Origin: Cepaea nemoralis
Lineage: Eukaryota; Mollusca; Gastropoda; Stylommatophora; Helicidae
Reading direction: 5' to 3'
Assembly (NCBI GenBank): GCA_014155875.1
Contig: JACEFZ010014609.1
Location: 124,001 to 188,000 of the forward strand
DNA: 64,000 nucleotides
A model generated the notes under the pieces. It did not search any database and was not told the origin of the DNA. It saw only the letters and a program-made list of their open reading frames with translations. The stretch's first letter is position 1. Every line of letters begins with the position of its first letter. Below, in pieces: positions 34,041 to 46,274 of the stretch. The translations under genes were made by a program, and so were the position numbers.

Positions 34041-34510
34041 AACTGCTCTCTTTACACTAGTGCGTGCTTTCTTTACTAAAGTCCCTCATCTCTTTACACT
34101 AGTGCGGGCTCTCTTTATTTAAGTCTCTCATCTCTTTACACTAGTGATGGCTTTCCTTACATTCGTGCCTTATCTCTTTACACTAGTGCGGGCTCTCTTT
34201 ACTAAAGTCCCTAATCTCTTTACACTAGTGATGGCTTTCCTTACATTCGTGCCTTATCTCTTTACACTAGTGCTGTTTTTCTTTACATTAGTGCTTTATA
34301 TTTTTACACAACTGCTGGTTTTCTATACATTATCGCCTCATCTCTGTACACTAGTGTCGGCTTTCTTTACATTGATGCCTTATCTCTTTACACTGGTGCT
34401 GGTTTTCTATACGTTATCGCCTCATCTCTTTACACTAGTGTCGGCTTTCTTTACATTATTGTCTTATCTCTTTACACTGGTGCTGGTTTTCTTTACATTA
34501 GTGCCGTCGC
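34041..34510 (+). repeat. 42-bp minisatellite
   Basis: About eleven degenerate units containing TCTCTTTACACTAGTG with exact 42-bp spacing at 34141, 34183 and 34225. As 42 is a multiple of three, a 14-residue FTLV-type peptide repeat is open for 152 codons; no sign that it is expressed. Confidence 0.85.
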
Positions 34511-34964
34511 TTTTGATCAGTATCAAGATCTATGCTGCTATGTTTGCGGCACGGTACGGTTCCTGCCCATATTCCACAGTTGTGGATAATATGCAGGGCT
34601 GATGGTGACAGTGACACTTGTCGAATCGGTGTCCAACTGGTCTCGTGATTAACTACACTTGTTCCAAACGAGCAAGTCGCTATTGTTATCGGAGATAACA
34701 AGTTCAAATCCTACTATCCCTTTACCTCTCAATTTTTCTTGTATCTAGTGTTATTTATATTTACTCTTTTCTATCTCATCTACTACGAGTTCTCATCAAT
34801 ATCAATGTATTTATTTCTCGCTTGACCAGTCCAGCAGAATGAATAAGTGTAGCTACACAAGTTCCTATATTGCAAACAATGCGTAGCAAAAAAGTCTAAA
34901 ATCGTTAAAGAATATACTGGGCAGTGTTATACTTCAGCACCGCTTACTTTAGGTTCAGTTTTGC

Positions 34965-34966
<2 letters not shown>

Positions 34967-35034
<68 letters not shown>

Positions 35035-35051
35035 TGTGTGTGTGTGTGTGT
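34967..35051. repeat. (GT)n(GC) alternating tract
   Basis: TG repeats with a TGCG-rich centre, strict purine-pyrimidine alternation. Confidence 0.95.
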
Positions 35052-35309
35052 GTTTTTGTTTTTTTATCACGCATTGATCGCGCTTACTTTGTTGCTGCTG
35101 GGATCCAGTTTGGAAGTTTTTCTACCAGATCGCTGTTGGCAACCATCAGTCGCTTGTGTTTATCGTTCGCATCTGGTGATCTGATAACAATTTCAGAAAA
35201 TGAAAACATCGTAAATTGTATGTTCAGTATTAATCTTTAGATATAGAATTTACAAGCAGGAAAAGTACTTAATAATCGAGCTTCAATATGTGTGGTCGTA
35301 ACAAGAATC

Positions 35310-35388
35310 TGATCTACGACTCTGGTGATCGAGTGAGATGGCGAGTCATGACCGCCCACGCGTACCGGCATGGCACATGATGATGGTA
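35310..35388 (+). mobile_element. RTE-like family A, 3' end only
   Basis: Encodes DSGDRVRWRVMTAHAYRHGT and a stop inside CATGATGATGG, the family's ATG-type tail. Everything upstream is truncated. Confidence 0.85.
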
Positions 35389-35464
35389 AATTTGCATGGG
35401 ATAACTTTGACAATCACGTGTCTTTTGCGAGAAGTTGCCATCAACCCCAGCTCCTGGCGGTCAG

Positions 35465-35660
35465 CATGAACGAATGGATAAAAGCACTCGTTCTTAAACA
35501 TCCGGTGTGCTGATGCCGAGGTAGCGGGTTCAACCCCTACATCTGTCAGGTGAACTAAATGTTGACTTCTCGCTCTTGACTTCTGGTCGTAAATTACCAG
35601 TACCTCAAAAGTCGGAATGGGTTCGCCTGATGGCGAGGGACACTGGTAACAGGGGAAGCT
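35465..35660 (+). mobile_element. Possible tRNA-derived SINE
   Basis: GCGGGTTCAACCCCTAC resembles a B box, with an A-box-like stretch about 45 bp before. Single copy in the window, so weak. Confidence 0.3.
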
Positions 35661-36264
35661 AATCCATATGCAAAAAATCAGTCCAGTGCACTCGAAGTAG
35701 TAGCACGTGTATGGACAAATCTATGCATTTTGTGTTCTGTATCAGTTAAATAAACGATATTCTTTAAGGTATATCAGGTCTTAGTCAGATATATGACTGA
35801 GCTACCGTGTGATAGAGGACGGTACTACCTGCTTTCTATTAGGGCCAAAAGTTGGGCGGCGCTTACCAAACTCAACACCCCACATTGTGCCAACGACATC
35901 GAGCGGAGGAGCGCAATTGAGAGGGTAAAAGACTTATCCTGGAGCGAGGAAATGCAACCTAACGACTAAATGTCGTGGCAAGGCAGACCAGGCCCTAAGC
36001 ATTGGTTGGCAACTGGTCAAGGATCGAAGCTCCGACAGCCAGACATTTAGAGCATTGCTTTGTTGATCCGGCAGAGTCTGAAGGTGGTCGTTTTCCAGAC
36101 GTATTGGTGTTACCTTTCCTCTAGAGTAAACTAGGCAGGCTTAGAGAGTCTCTAATTTTCAGCCCAGTCTTTGTGCTATGAAGCGGTATAACTCCATCCC
36201 TGGTCTACCGCCAAGGTTGTAGTTATTATGCCTGTTTTGAAGCACAATGTAACAAACTAACGCA

Positions 36265-36445
36265 TAAAAACATCTCTCTATCTATGGAACACGAACACAA
36301 CGAAGCGTTGCCGTTCCTAGATATTCTAATGAGACGTAGAGCAGACGGCACAATTCAAAGAAACGTGGACTGGCCAATACTCAAATTTTCAGAGTTTCAC
36401 ACCTGTCCTGACCTGTTTCACACACAGGCGATGGTAGCCTATAAG
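36265..36445 (+). pseudogene. Penelope-like element RT fragment
   Basis: EHNEALPFLDILMRRRADGTI matches the LPFLDV-type segment of Penelope-like RTs. The following YRKPTHT-type motif is replaced by unrelated residues. A short, broken remnant. Confidence 0.6.
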
Positions 36446-36621
36446 TTGAGCCGACACACCGGAAGCTTCATCAGTCGCTAGAATGCTAGAAAGCGACCAT
36501 GTGATAGATAGAGACAGGGCATTTCGCGTGTTGTTTAACGCACAAAATACTAGCTTGTTTAAGTTTGCAGAAGCAATAATGATTAATCTACGCAAGCCAG
36601 TTTTGTGCAAACAGAAAGACA

Positions 36622-36813
36622 TGTTAGTCAGTTTAAAATTACCGTGGTAGACAATCGACATTACTGTACGAACATGTGTATATTTCAGCTTGGAGGATTT
36701 ATCTAGTTATTTTACTTTATGTTGTGTGAATTCTGCAGTATGTACCTGACGAGATGCAGCAGAATATGTCAGGCAATAAATCGTGCAATCTATTGTTAGT
36801 GTCTTCGTTATTG
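36622..36813 (+). mobile_element. MITE-like repeat M1, copy 2
   Basis: Shares AAAATTACCGTGGTAGAC, TTCTGCAGTATGTACCTGAC and end GTGTCTTCGTTATT with the copies at 3985 and 39712. Confidence 0.75.
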
Positions 36814-36859
36814 AAATTCACTGCGGGAAAACATTGTTTTCAATAACAAACTATCGACG

Positions 36860-37045
36860 GAAGGTCTTGTACCGATTCTTCCAGGCCATCTTGTAGACCA
36901 TGAAGCCTCATGTCTCTCCGTTTGCCTCAGTCTCTTCTACCGGTGATGTGTCCAATGTCCCGATGCTTTCCCGTGCCTCTCTTCTCGTCGTGTGACCAAA
37001 CATCACTGTTTTTTTGCTGACCTCTTCTGATAGTTGTATTTAATG
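36860..37045 (-). pseudogene. Possible RTE-like 3' fragment
   Basis: On the minus strand TTIRRGQQ.., FGHTTRREA and ETEANGET loosely follow the FGHVMRREALENIVTTGKIEG segment of family B. Strongly decayed. Confidence 0.35.
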
Positions 37046-37110
37046 TCAATTTGCTCATGGAGTGCCGACTGATCTATACAAATATGAAGCTAGCATCATA
37101 TACATCTACC

Positions 37111-37309
37111 CGCCCCCCCCCCCCCTTTTTCTCACCCCCCCCCTCCCCACACACACACCCACACCACATTGTGTAAAAGTTTCCTTTATGTTATTTTCAC
37201 TTCGGTGAAGGAATATCCCCAAGTTAGCAGAACTTTCCACAAGAACCATAACTGTCTGCCCTACTAACAACAATAAACATTCGAGTCATTGCCCTTTAGT
37301 GTCTCACAC

Positions 37310-37340
<31 letters not shown>

Positions 37341-37480
37341 AAGACACACACACGCACATACAGACAGACACACTCACCATACGCACACACTCGCACACAC
37401 ATACACACACACTCACACGCACACTCACACACATAGACACACACGCACACTCACACACGCAGGCACACACTCACTCTCTC
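37111..37480. repeat. C-runs and degenerate (CA)n tract
   Basis: C-runs at 37111-37144 and CA-rich sequence at 37300-37480 with CACTCACACG variants. Confidence 0.9.
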
Positions 37481-38014
37481 ATACAAAAGTCCCTGATCAG
37501 GAACCCACTATAGATCTGTGATGTGCTAGGACCTTGACATTCTCTAGGCCTGAAAGCGCGGATGAATATTTGGCTGGTCTTTCCCTTACGACCAACGCAG
37601 GCGTCGAACTCACACCCCACCGCGCTCATAGCATTATCAGTGTAGCTCCTAGCAACTGCACTAAAGCGCCGTCTAACCAAGAATACCCTCCTCCCCCCCA
37701 AAAAAGTGTTTACAGGACGTCGCAGTCAACCTCAGCCAGCAATACCAACCAATAATAAATACACGAGACATGATTGCGACTAACATGACAAATGAAACAT
37801 TGTTTATCACGTAAGGATAATTTTATCTGGTTAGTCACTGACGTCAGTAACGTTGTCAGTAATACTCAAGATCTGAATCTATCTCCTGGATAAACACACT
37901 TCACATGAAAACAGTCGCCATTTCCAAGCATGCCCTCGTATTTTGAGGTCACCTGTGTATTACTGCGCCGCAGTGTAATGTTTTTACATCATAGATGAGA
38001 TTATATAAATGTTT

Positions 38015-38262
38015 TGCATATCTTTTACAGGACATCGCTGTCAACATCAGCATCTTTCAGCTGTATGTTGATTTCTTGGCAAGATTACGCACAGTGGTTT
38101 GCCATTGCTTTCTGAGCGACCGGCTTCATACTCTCATAAGTCACTGGCGCGACTCGAACCGCTTCCAATTCTCGTGCGCTCACGTCAACCACGACAGTAT
38201 TCGGGGTTACGGAGAAAGTTGCTAACTCCTCAGCCAGGGAGCGCGGCATGGATGAGATTACC
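38015..38262 (-). mobile_element. SINE family A
   Basis: TTACAGGACATCGCTGTCAAC, TTTGCCATTGCTTTCTGA(G/A)CGACCGG body; head near 38145-38255 with CGACTCGAACCGC (reverse B box). Confidence 0.85.
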
Positions 38263-38424
38263 CTCATCAATTATCTCATCTCATCTTATCTTCTTCTTGT
38301 ACCTTACGGTGTCGAGGTGAAGCATAAACAGCGGTAGAGTGCCTGTTTGTGAGTTTCATGTATCGATTCCCATGGACTCTGTTTTCCCCTCTAGTTTACC
38401 CAGTCGTCGAATTATAATTAGAAT

Positions 38425-38537
38425 AAGTAGGGGCAAGAACAACGAGCGGATTCACGACTCTGGTGATCGTGTAAGATGGCGAAACATGCCCGCCCTCGCT
38501 TACCGGCATGGCACATGATGATGATGATCTATTCACG
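38425..38537 (+). mobile_element. RTE-like family A, 3' end only
   Basis: GACTCTGGTGATCGTGTAAG to CTTACCGGCATGGCACATGA(TGA)n; only the last about 100 bp remain. Confidence 0.85.
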
Positions 38538-38544
38538 GCAACTG

Positions 38545-38740
38545 TGGTAGTGTAGTGGGTAGACTCTCGACTGTCGACCCAGTAGTCGTGGGTTCGAAGC
38601 CGTATGAAGGCGGGTTATGACACATGGCCTGGGCTCCCCAGACTGACCGTGTCTAAAAGTGATACCAAGAAATATCGTGGGAAGGATACTGACAATATTA
38701 CCCATTATGGGTCATCAGCCAAACAATACATGTGGTTTTA
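38545..38740 (+). mobile_element. SINE family E (tRNA-derived), copy 1
   Basis: TAGTGTAGTGGGTAGA (A-box region) and GTGGGTTCGAAGCCG (B box), then AAAAGTGATACCAAGAAATA and CGTGGGAAGGATACTGA. Related copies at 53108 and probably 53550. Confidence 0.6.
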
Positions 38741-38859
38741 TTTATGAACCGTCTTAGTGGCTTCGAAGGTTAGTACCTCAATTGATATTTTAAAAAACAT
38801 CTAATGCGGCAGAAATGTGATTTCTGGGGTAAATTCAAAGACTATCAAGGTCGGAGATA

Positions 38860-39144
38860 AAAATAAAAACCCCTTCAGTCCTTCGTGAAACAGATGAAAA
38901 CCGTATATTAGATAAATTAGATGTAGAAATGCACGATTGTTTGGGCATGTTGTAAGGGGACACTTGAAAGGTATGATAACTGGCAAACAATTGAGTGGCA
39001 AAATAGAAAGGGGAAGACATAAATAAATACGTGGATGGCTTGGCTACATGGCGTGATCAGGACAGGAATACACACGTGAACCAAAGTCGTTAGTAATCAT
39101 GTGAGATAGTGATTCATGACTGCCCACGTTTATCGGCAAGGCAC

Positions 39145-39146
<2 letters not shown>
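38860..39146 (+). pseudogene. RTE-like family A, 3' part
   Basis: TGTTTGGGCATGTTGTAAGG, ATAACTGGCAAACAATTGAG and CACGTTTATCGGCAAGGCAC correspond to 62765-62965. Frameshifts present. The (ATG)n tail follows directly. Confidence 0.85.
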
Positions 39147-39209
<63 letters not shown>

Positions 39210-39211
39210 CC
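39147..39211. repeat. (ATG)n tail of the RTE-like copy
   Basis: About 21 ATG units directly after the element's conserved 3' end GGCACATG. Confidence 0.95.
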
Positions 39212-39590
39212 CCCGTGAATTGAAGTCAAAACTAAATAGGAAAGCAAACAATGACAATTTGTACAACTCTACTCAACAAACGAAAAGTAATAAATTCAGG
39301 CGATGGCACTGTTTGTTTAAGCCGTCCCGCCCATTTACATCTGACCGTTACAGCTTATCTGGTATCATTCTCACGTCATTAGTGGGTGCTTTCAGGTGAC
39401 TAGTTGTGTGGGCTTTATCACCTGGGATTGACTCGACAATGTCGGGCTCTGGCGTCAAAGATGATTGGTTGACATGAAGGGGATTGTTTACACATGTTGC
39501 TGATAGAATAGAGGAGGGGAGGGGTTGGGAAAAACATGTAAATGGAATTTTTTGTAAATGCTTAAAGCAATGTTTCCCCGTAGTGAATTT

Positions 39591-39857
39591 GAATAACGAA
39601 GACACAAACAATAGATTGCACGATTTATTGCCTGGCATATTCCACTGTATCTCGTCAGGTACATACTGCAGAAATCACACAACATAAGGTAATGAGGCAA
39701 TTCAAATCATTGTGTAGACATGTGTGCTGTATATCAGCTTGAAGGATTTATCTAATCACTTTATGTTGTGTGATTTCTGCAGTATGTACCTGACGAGATG
39801 CAGCGAAATATGCCAGACAATAAATCGTGTAATCTAGTGTTTGTGTCTTCGTTATTC
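39591..39857. mobile_element. Foldback pair of MITE-like repeat M1
   Basis: Inverted arms 39591-39688 and 39761-39857 (each ending GTCTTCGTTATTC on the outside) around a 72-bp spacer. One arm continues left into the fuller plus-strand copy from 39712. Confidence 0.85.
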
Positions 39858-40059
39858 AATGTTGTTAATGTGTAAAATAAATTTTAAAAGAAAAGCAGGC
39901 GTGCTGATTTTAAATATGGAGGATAATTCTAAGTCTGGGACAGACAGAGTTAACTATCATGGCAGAAACTGGGACAGAGTTAATGCATAGACTGGAATTT
40001 CAACAGATTCTTGTGTCGAAAGTTTTTTTGTGAAAGTATAGTTTCAGTTATTTTCAACC

Positions 40060-40216
40060 GGGTTGGAAACACAGCGGTGCTGGGTTTTTTTTCGAAATAG
40101 GTATAGATGCCGGTCGTTCAGAAAGCAATGGCAAACTACTGATCGTAAAACTTACTCAGGAATCACGAACAGCAAAAATGCTGGGGTTGACTGCTACCTC
40201 ATGTTAAGGACATGCA
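40060..40216 (+). mobile_element. SINE family A
   Basis: GATGCCGGTCGTTCAGAAAG, CAATGGCAAACTACTGA and CAAAAATGCTGGGGTTGACT, 3' end ACATGCAACTA; the head is mostly lost. Confidence 0.88.
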
Positions 40217-40310
40217 ACTACATTAGAATTAATTCTCAACCTGTGTTGGTTACTGCCCGTGCGAATATGTACGACACACTCCAGCATTCCTCATTTCATG
40301 ACATGCCCAA

Positions 40311-40413
40311 GTCCTGTATGACATCACACTGATGTTGGACAACAGGATGCCTTCATCCGACATACAGGACTTCGCGTTCGAGCTCAATCCAACGAATACA
40401 AGCAAGTAAGCAA
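40311..40413 (+). repeat. Interspersed repeat R1, copy 2
   Basis: Homolog of 22752-22860 in the opposite orientation, ending in (CAAG)n-like AAGCAAGTAAGCAAGC. Confidence 0.7.
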
Positions 40414-40424
40414 GCATGACATGC

Positions 40425-40805
40425 CCAAAAAATGTGAACTGTCTTTTTCTGATGCGTGTAACCAGTTCTCTTCTTTCGTGATAGTTAACCTCTTTCAAGA
40501 TATATTCATTGCTCTTTCTTTCCGTCTCCGCTTTTCTCATCATCCTTCCATAAAACCACATCTCCACAGCTTCCACATAATTCCTTACTTGTTTGCTAAT
40601 TGTCCATGATTCGCTCCCGTACATCAGAATTGACTCCATATAGCTCTACAGAACTCTTTTCCTCCCCTCGATTGACAAAGATAAATTGCGGAGAACATTC
40701 ATCATCTTGTGAAATGATGTCTTTGTTTTGGCTATTCTATATTTAACTTCCTTAATACACCTTTCTTCTCTTCTCATTACATAACCCAACAATTATGTTT
40801 GTCTC
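40425..40805 (-). pseudogene. RTE-like family B fragment
   Basis: Minus strand ESILMYGSESWTISKQ, AVEMWFYGRMM, RIRKRQFTFFGHVM is the RT C-terminal segment of an RTE-type element. The frame is open only for 129 codons with neither RT core nor 3' end. Confidence 0.85.
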
Positions 40806-40999
40806 TTGTAGTTGTATATAATATTATTGTTTTATTAGCCTTTTCCAAGCAATCAGTGTTAGTTACTCTGGCAGTCCGAGGTAATCGCAACATTTGTCTG
40901 AGGAACCACACCTCCGTTGCTTCCAAGTTCTTCTTACTTCTTGAGCTACAGCCTACGATGGGTGACGTTATAGTATTCTGTTGTGATAATTTGGCCGTG

Positions 41000-41170
41000 T
41001 CCAGCGTGTGCTGGTCTAGTGGTTACACACCCGCTTCACACGCCAATGATCCGGGGTTTATTTCCGGGTCCGGTCAAGGATATGTACTACTGACGAGCTC
41101 ACACGAGAGCGAAACTCGAGTCTAGTGCTTCCACACTGACGTGGATGGGCCTAGGTTCATACCAGAATAC
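41000..41170 (+). mobile_element. tRNA-derived SINE (Val-like head)
   Basis: TGGTCTAGTGGTTACACACC resembles a tRNA A-box arm, and GATCCGGGGTTTATTTCC a degraded B box. Single copy. Confidence 0.45.
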
Positions 41171-41840
41171 GATCAGCGTTGCCAGTAGTGGGTTGTGCTC
41201 AATATTTAAATCTTCTTACTGTGTCCACTTATATTCCATGATTCACTGTCGTACAGTATGAGAACTCGAGTGAACTGATTCAGTGCTAAACAAAAATTAG
41301 GTTTGGACCAAACACGGTACACAATCAAATGGACAATTATTATAATACAAATTTCCGTTCACTGAGCATTAAAATTTTGGACGATACCACGAAACAAAAC
41401 AAATAACCCGATGACCTTTGTATGGCGATATATCGCCCTTCTGTCCAAATGGGATGTCATATTTGGCGATATATTATCCTTCGACACTTAATCAGTCAAT
41501 GGGACACAATAGATGTAACTCAAACACATGGCAACTAGGTCGGCGGCAAGCTTTACAGCCACTGCTCCACGGCGCTCCTGTAGACTCTCAAAATACATGG
41601 TCTTCTGTACTTCACATTTCTGTGGTTGAGGCCGCCTTGCTTTCCCCCAAGATATCTCCGGTAGCCATTTTATCTGGCTGGGTCTACCCCGGGACCTGGC
41701 TGGTTGGAATACAGTTACTGACGCTATAGAGTAGTAATCCCACCCCCTACCCCCACCCCCTGCTTTATTGTACTGGCAAATATTACGGCCTATACTAAGA
41801 TAGTACTTCATACACAAGTGCGCGTGCGCACGCACATGCA
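41171..41840. other. No recognisable feature
   Basis: Short unrecognised open frames on both strands at 41418-41841. Confidence 0.4.
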
Positions 41841-41972
41841 CTCAAACACACACATACACGCACAAACATACACACACAAATACGCACACAAACATGCACA
41901 TACAAATACACACACAAACACACACACACACAAACATACACACATATACACACACACAAACATACACAGGCA

Positions 41973-42006
<34 letters not shown>

Positions 42007-42036
42007 CACATAAACGCACTCAAACACACATACGCA
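41841..42036. repeat. Degenerate (CA)n tract
   Basis: CACACAAACATACA-type repeats; frames of Cys/Val or His/Thr here are artefacts. Confidence 0.95.
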
Positions 42037-42084
42037 TAAAACGGTTTCACAATACGGACACGCCGGAATCGCAGTCAGCCGCAG

Positions 42085-42247
42085 GCGATGTTGACGCGGA
42101 TTGCTTTGGGTCATTTTTCACAATGGCATGAGCGTCGGCTGTTTAGAAAACAATAGCAGTCTACTGAAAGTAAAATTGTCTAGAAAATCCTGAACATCCA
42201 ACAAATATTCGCGTGGATTGCGACGTCCTGTAAAGAACATTTAACCA
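42085..42247 (+). mobile_element. SINE family A, diverged
   Basis: GTCGGCTGTTTAGAAAACAA, CTACTGAAAGTAAAATTGTC and GATTGCGACGTCCTGTAAAG follow the family body with many substitutions; the head is absent. Confidence 0.75.
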
Positions 42248-43060
42248 GCATTATTAATATATATGGCATTCTTTATTTTCAGGTACTCACAGATGATGCA
42301 CATTGCGGTATATTTTCCTATGTCCACAAAAAGTTACTGCCTGTACAAATATAGCTCGGGTATTGTTCAACAACAAATAAGATTTAAACAAGCATCATAC
42401 AGTAACACGAAAATTAACACACGTCTGGGAAAGTTACTAAGACACGCAGCTCGCCAGTAACTAAGGAATACACTCGTTTGAAAAATATTAAACTACATAA
42501 GGATACAAAAATAACTTAATCACGCACATTGTGAATTAACCATGGAACTTGTCGATGTACCTTGCAATATATATTCCGATATACCCGGATCAATAAGAGC
42601 CACAGTTCACTATACATTACGCCAGTCCACACGGCAACTAGAAATATTTACAAGTTGTTATTCTGTTAAACTCTGCGGCAGACAGTGCGTACATGTCGTC
42701 CCCCCACTTGTTGAATGTGTCAGCTTTGTTGTCAACGACGCTGTCATGGCGTCACCACTTGAGGTATGAATGGGCGGGTGCACGGTGTGCATATAAAAAA
42801 CTTTGTGTTATTGATTCAAGTGAATACGATTATTAATGGGCGGGGTTCTTTTGGGGGAATGGGATTTGGCATGTGGGTCTGACTCGTGCAGGGAACTGTT
42901 GCTGTGGGTGTCGTATTTGATGATGTCAGCGATTCTTTCGGTCTCAGTGGTTAGTGTTATAAAGTAATTATATTTATAATCGGTCTCGGTGCGTTATATG
43001 TTAGTGTTATAAAGTAATTATATTTGTAAACGTGGTGATTTGCATGTTATATCTGCTATG
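42248..43060. other. No recognisable feature
   Basis: A 44-46-bp direct repeat (GTTAGTGTTATAAAGTAATT + ATATTT) occurs twice at 42951-43025. Confidence 0.45.
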
Positions 43061-43064
43061 ACAA

Positions 43065-43652
<588 letters not shown>

Positions 43653-43815
43653 CCTGTCTGCCTGCATGCATGCTTCTTAAATTCTATTTCTCGAAGGACT
43701 GCCTTGTTAGTTTCGTTGTTCTTCCATGAAATTCTTTGGATTTCCCCCATAAATCAAATCTTTTTTGCAATTGCGTGTTTCTCAGTCTGTCTACTTCTTG
43801 TCCATGTTTCACGTG

Positions 43816-43818
<3 letters not shown>

Positions 43819-43859
<41 letters not shown>

Positions 43860-43902
43860 CCATCTCATCATCATCATCGCATCATCATCATCATCATCAT
43901 TA
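43819..43902. repeat. (ATG)n tail (read on the minus strand) of RTE-like family B
   Basis: CAT repeats on the plus strand with two CTCATCATC breaks, directly 3' of the element at 43905. Confidence 0.9.
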
Positions 43903-44420
43903 AGTCCCATGCCAGCTGGCTTATGCGTTCATGGCTCTCCACATATCTCGGTCTTTGGTGTTCTGGATCAACTCTGCTGCTGATATTCCTCCATGCCACC
44001 GTCTCAATCCATCCAGCATTATTTCTCTTGATCTACCTCTCTTCCCCTCGATCTTTCCAGTTGTCACGATGTTCTCCAATGCCTCTCTTCTCATAACATG
44101 ACCAAAGAAGGCTGCTTGTCTCTTTCTTATTGTTGTATATAGTGTTCTAGTTTCATTAGCCTCTTTCATGCAATCGTCGTAAGTTACTCTGGCAGTCCAA
44201 GGAATTCAGGAACCACATCTCTGTTGCTTCCAAGCTCTTCCTAATTTGTCCATCTACATTCCAAGATTTACTTCCATACAGCAAAACAGGTTCTATATAG
44301 CACTTCAGCACTCTCTTTCTTACATTCAACGATAGTGATTTATTGCATAAAATACATTTCATGTTCTGAAATGCAGCTTTTGCTTATCCTATTCTGCTCT
44401 TAACCTCTGTTGTATACGTG
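43903..44420 (-). pseudogene. RTE-like family B, 3' part
   Basis: Minus strand frames give VRKRVLKCYIEPVLLYGSKS, EATEMWFLNS, a frameshift near 44165-44210, then TTIRKRQAAFFGHVMRREAL and MLDGLRRWHGG. The 3' end passes into the (ATG)n tail. Confidence 0.88.
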
Positions 44421-44990
44421 CATACAACAATATACGTTCTATAAAAAGTAAAGGACTCTTTTAACGCCTTAGTGCGATCCGGTATGTGGTGATAGACACA
44501 TATTTTTTTATAAACCAATGCCCACTCGTTGGGTGATGAAGTCGTGTGCAACTGTTGGTTTTCTGGTGACTGTCGCTGCCATCGACAATGGACTGTAAAT
44601 TTAGTGATGGACTGTTGTGTTGGCATTCTGGCAGCGGCCTTGTGCATACCTACATATTCGTGTTTTTACTTTGTCGGGACGGCTGTCTGTTCCACTTTTC
44701 ACATGGGGCAGTGAAGAACGTTTTGTATAATATTCTCTGGTACAGGAACGAAGAGGTGCCCGTGAAGTTTGGAACCACAACTAACGACTAATGGCCTTTG
44801 ATCGACACAAGCGGTGGTCATTAACAAAGAAGATGTAATTTGGGGCAGCTATATCTATAGCATATCTCGAAATTCTGTGCCATGGCCATTGACAGGATGG
44901 AGGCGCCATGGATAGTCTCTTCCCCGCGGCCTTCATGGCACCAGTGTCGCTCCCATGAAGATACAGGTCCTTCTTTAGCTATTACATGGG
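44421..44990. other. No recognisable feature
   Basis: Two overlapping short plus-strand frames (44529-44791) are unrecognised. Confidence 0.4.
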
Positions 44991-44997
44991 CCCTATC

Positions 44998-45730
44998 ATT
45001 ATCATGTGTCATGCCGATAAGCGTGAGCGGTCAGGTTTCGCCACTTCACATGATCAGCAGAGTCCAGCTATGTGTTCTTGCCTCAATTAAGCCATGTGAC
45101 CAAGCCAATCCAGATGTCTACTTTTCTGCCTTTCTCTTTTTTCTTCTCCCTCAATCTCGCGAATAATACTAAGTTCTCTAGTTTATTTCTTCTCATAACG
45201 TACCCAGAACATTCTGATTATCTACGTCTAATTTCTCTCATCAGTTTTTACGGTTTGCTCATTAGTTTTTCTGTCTGTCCATTGTATTCTTTGCATTTTC
45301 CTCAGAAACCACAATTCCTCTGCCATTAGATGTTTTTTCAGCGTATATGCACATTGTCCACGTTTCACATCCATGGAAAGGTACAGGTTCCATGTAGCAC
45401 TTCAACACTCTTTTTCTATACTGACCAATAAAAAGATGTCAAGTTCCTTCGTTCTTTTTCTTGTTGCAGTTGACATCTGTTTATTGGTCAGTATGTTTTC
45501 CATCTTGCAAAAGGCTACCTTTGCCATGGAGATTCTTTTTTTCTAATCTCTTCAAGACATTTTCTATCAGATGTTATGACAGTTCCGAGATATTTGCATA
45601 GATTCACTTGTTTAAGAATATTCCAAATTATCTCTATATTACATTGTGGTATTTCTTTCCTCTTAGAGAGGACCATAATCTCTATCTTCTTAAAGTTTCA
45701 TTCTAACCCTAGTTCTTCATACAGGAATCT
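44998..45730 (-). pseudogene. RTE-like family A, 3' half
   Basis: Reverse copy of 62330-62965 from GGCATGACACATGATAATG at the 3' end to RT residues after YADD. It contains a locally inverted 24-nt duplicate near 45419-45492. Confidence 0.82.
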
Positions 45731-46270
45731 ATAAAGTAAAGTACTAACCATTGATATCTAACGTCAAATGATTATAATATTGACAGCTCGGTCTGTAATA
45801 TCATGCCTGTGTATTACCCTAATGGGTGGTATACCAGCTCTGTAACTAGTCATAAATGCCAGGATATAACTTGCTCAATCCGGGTGAAAAATCCGGGTGA
45901 ACAAGTCCAAGACCTTGAAACATCCGTTTGTTTTGGTCCGAATAAAACAGGGGAATGTCTCAATGTGTATAGAAGCTAGGATGTTTCCAAGACAGAATGG
46001 TGATGTTTTACAGCTTCATGAACCACAAGTACTGAAAAGAGACCATTGATTTTAAGCGTTTAACCCCGATTACATGTCCTTTCCGGTGCCACGATCTTCC
46101 GATGTAAACACTTGAGACAAACACTTCACGATCATGTCTGGATCTTGTTGTTCTATGTCTGACATGTTTTATCTCATTCACAGCGCCATTATTTATGGGT
46201 GTGGACGGAATTACTCATGTGTTGTCAACATTCCCAGTGTGACCCAGTGACGGTTAACAAAAGGCATGGG
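45731..46270. other. No recognisable feature
   Basis: No open frame above 60 codons and no repeat noticed. Confidence 0.4.
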
Positions 46271-46274
46271 GATC

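Noticed and set aside
40999..41075. Functional tRNA gene (Val-like)
   Set aside because: The B box is degraded and no acceptor stem pairing was found; a SINE head is more likely.
43765..43983. Poly-His/Ser frames at 43.7-44.1 kb
   Set aside because: Translation of the (CAT)n tail of an RTE-like copy.
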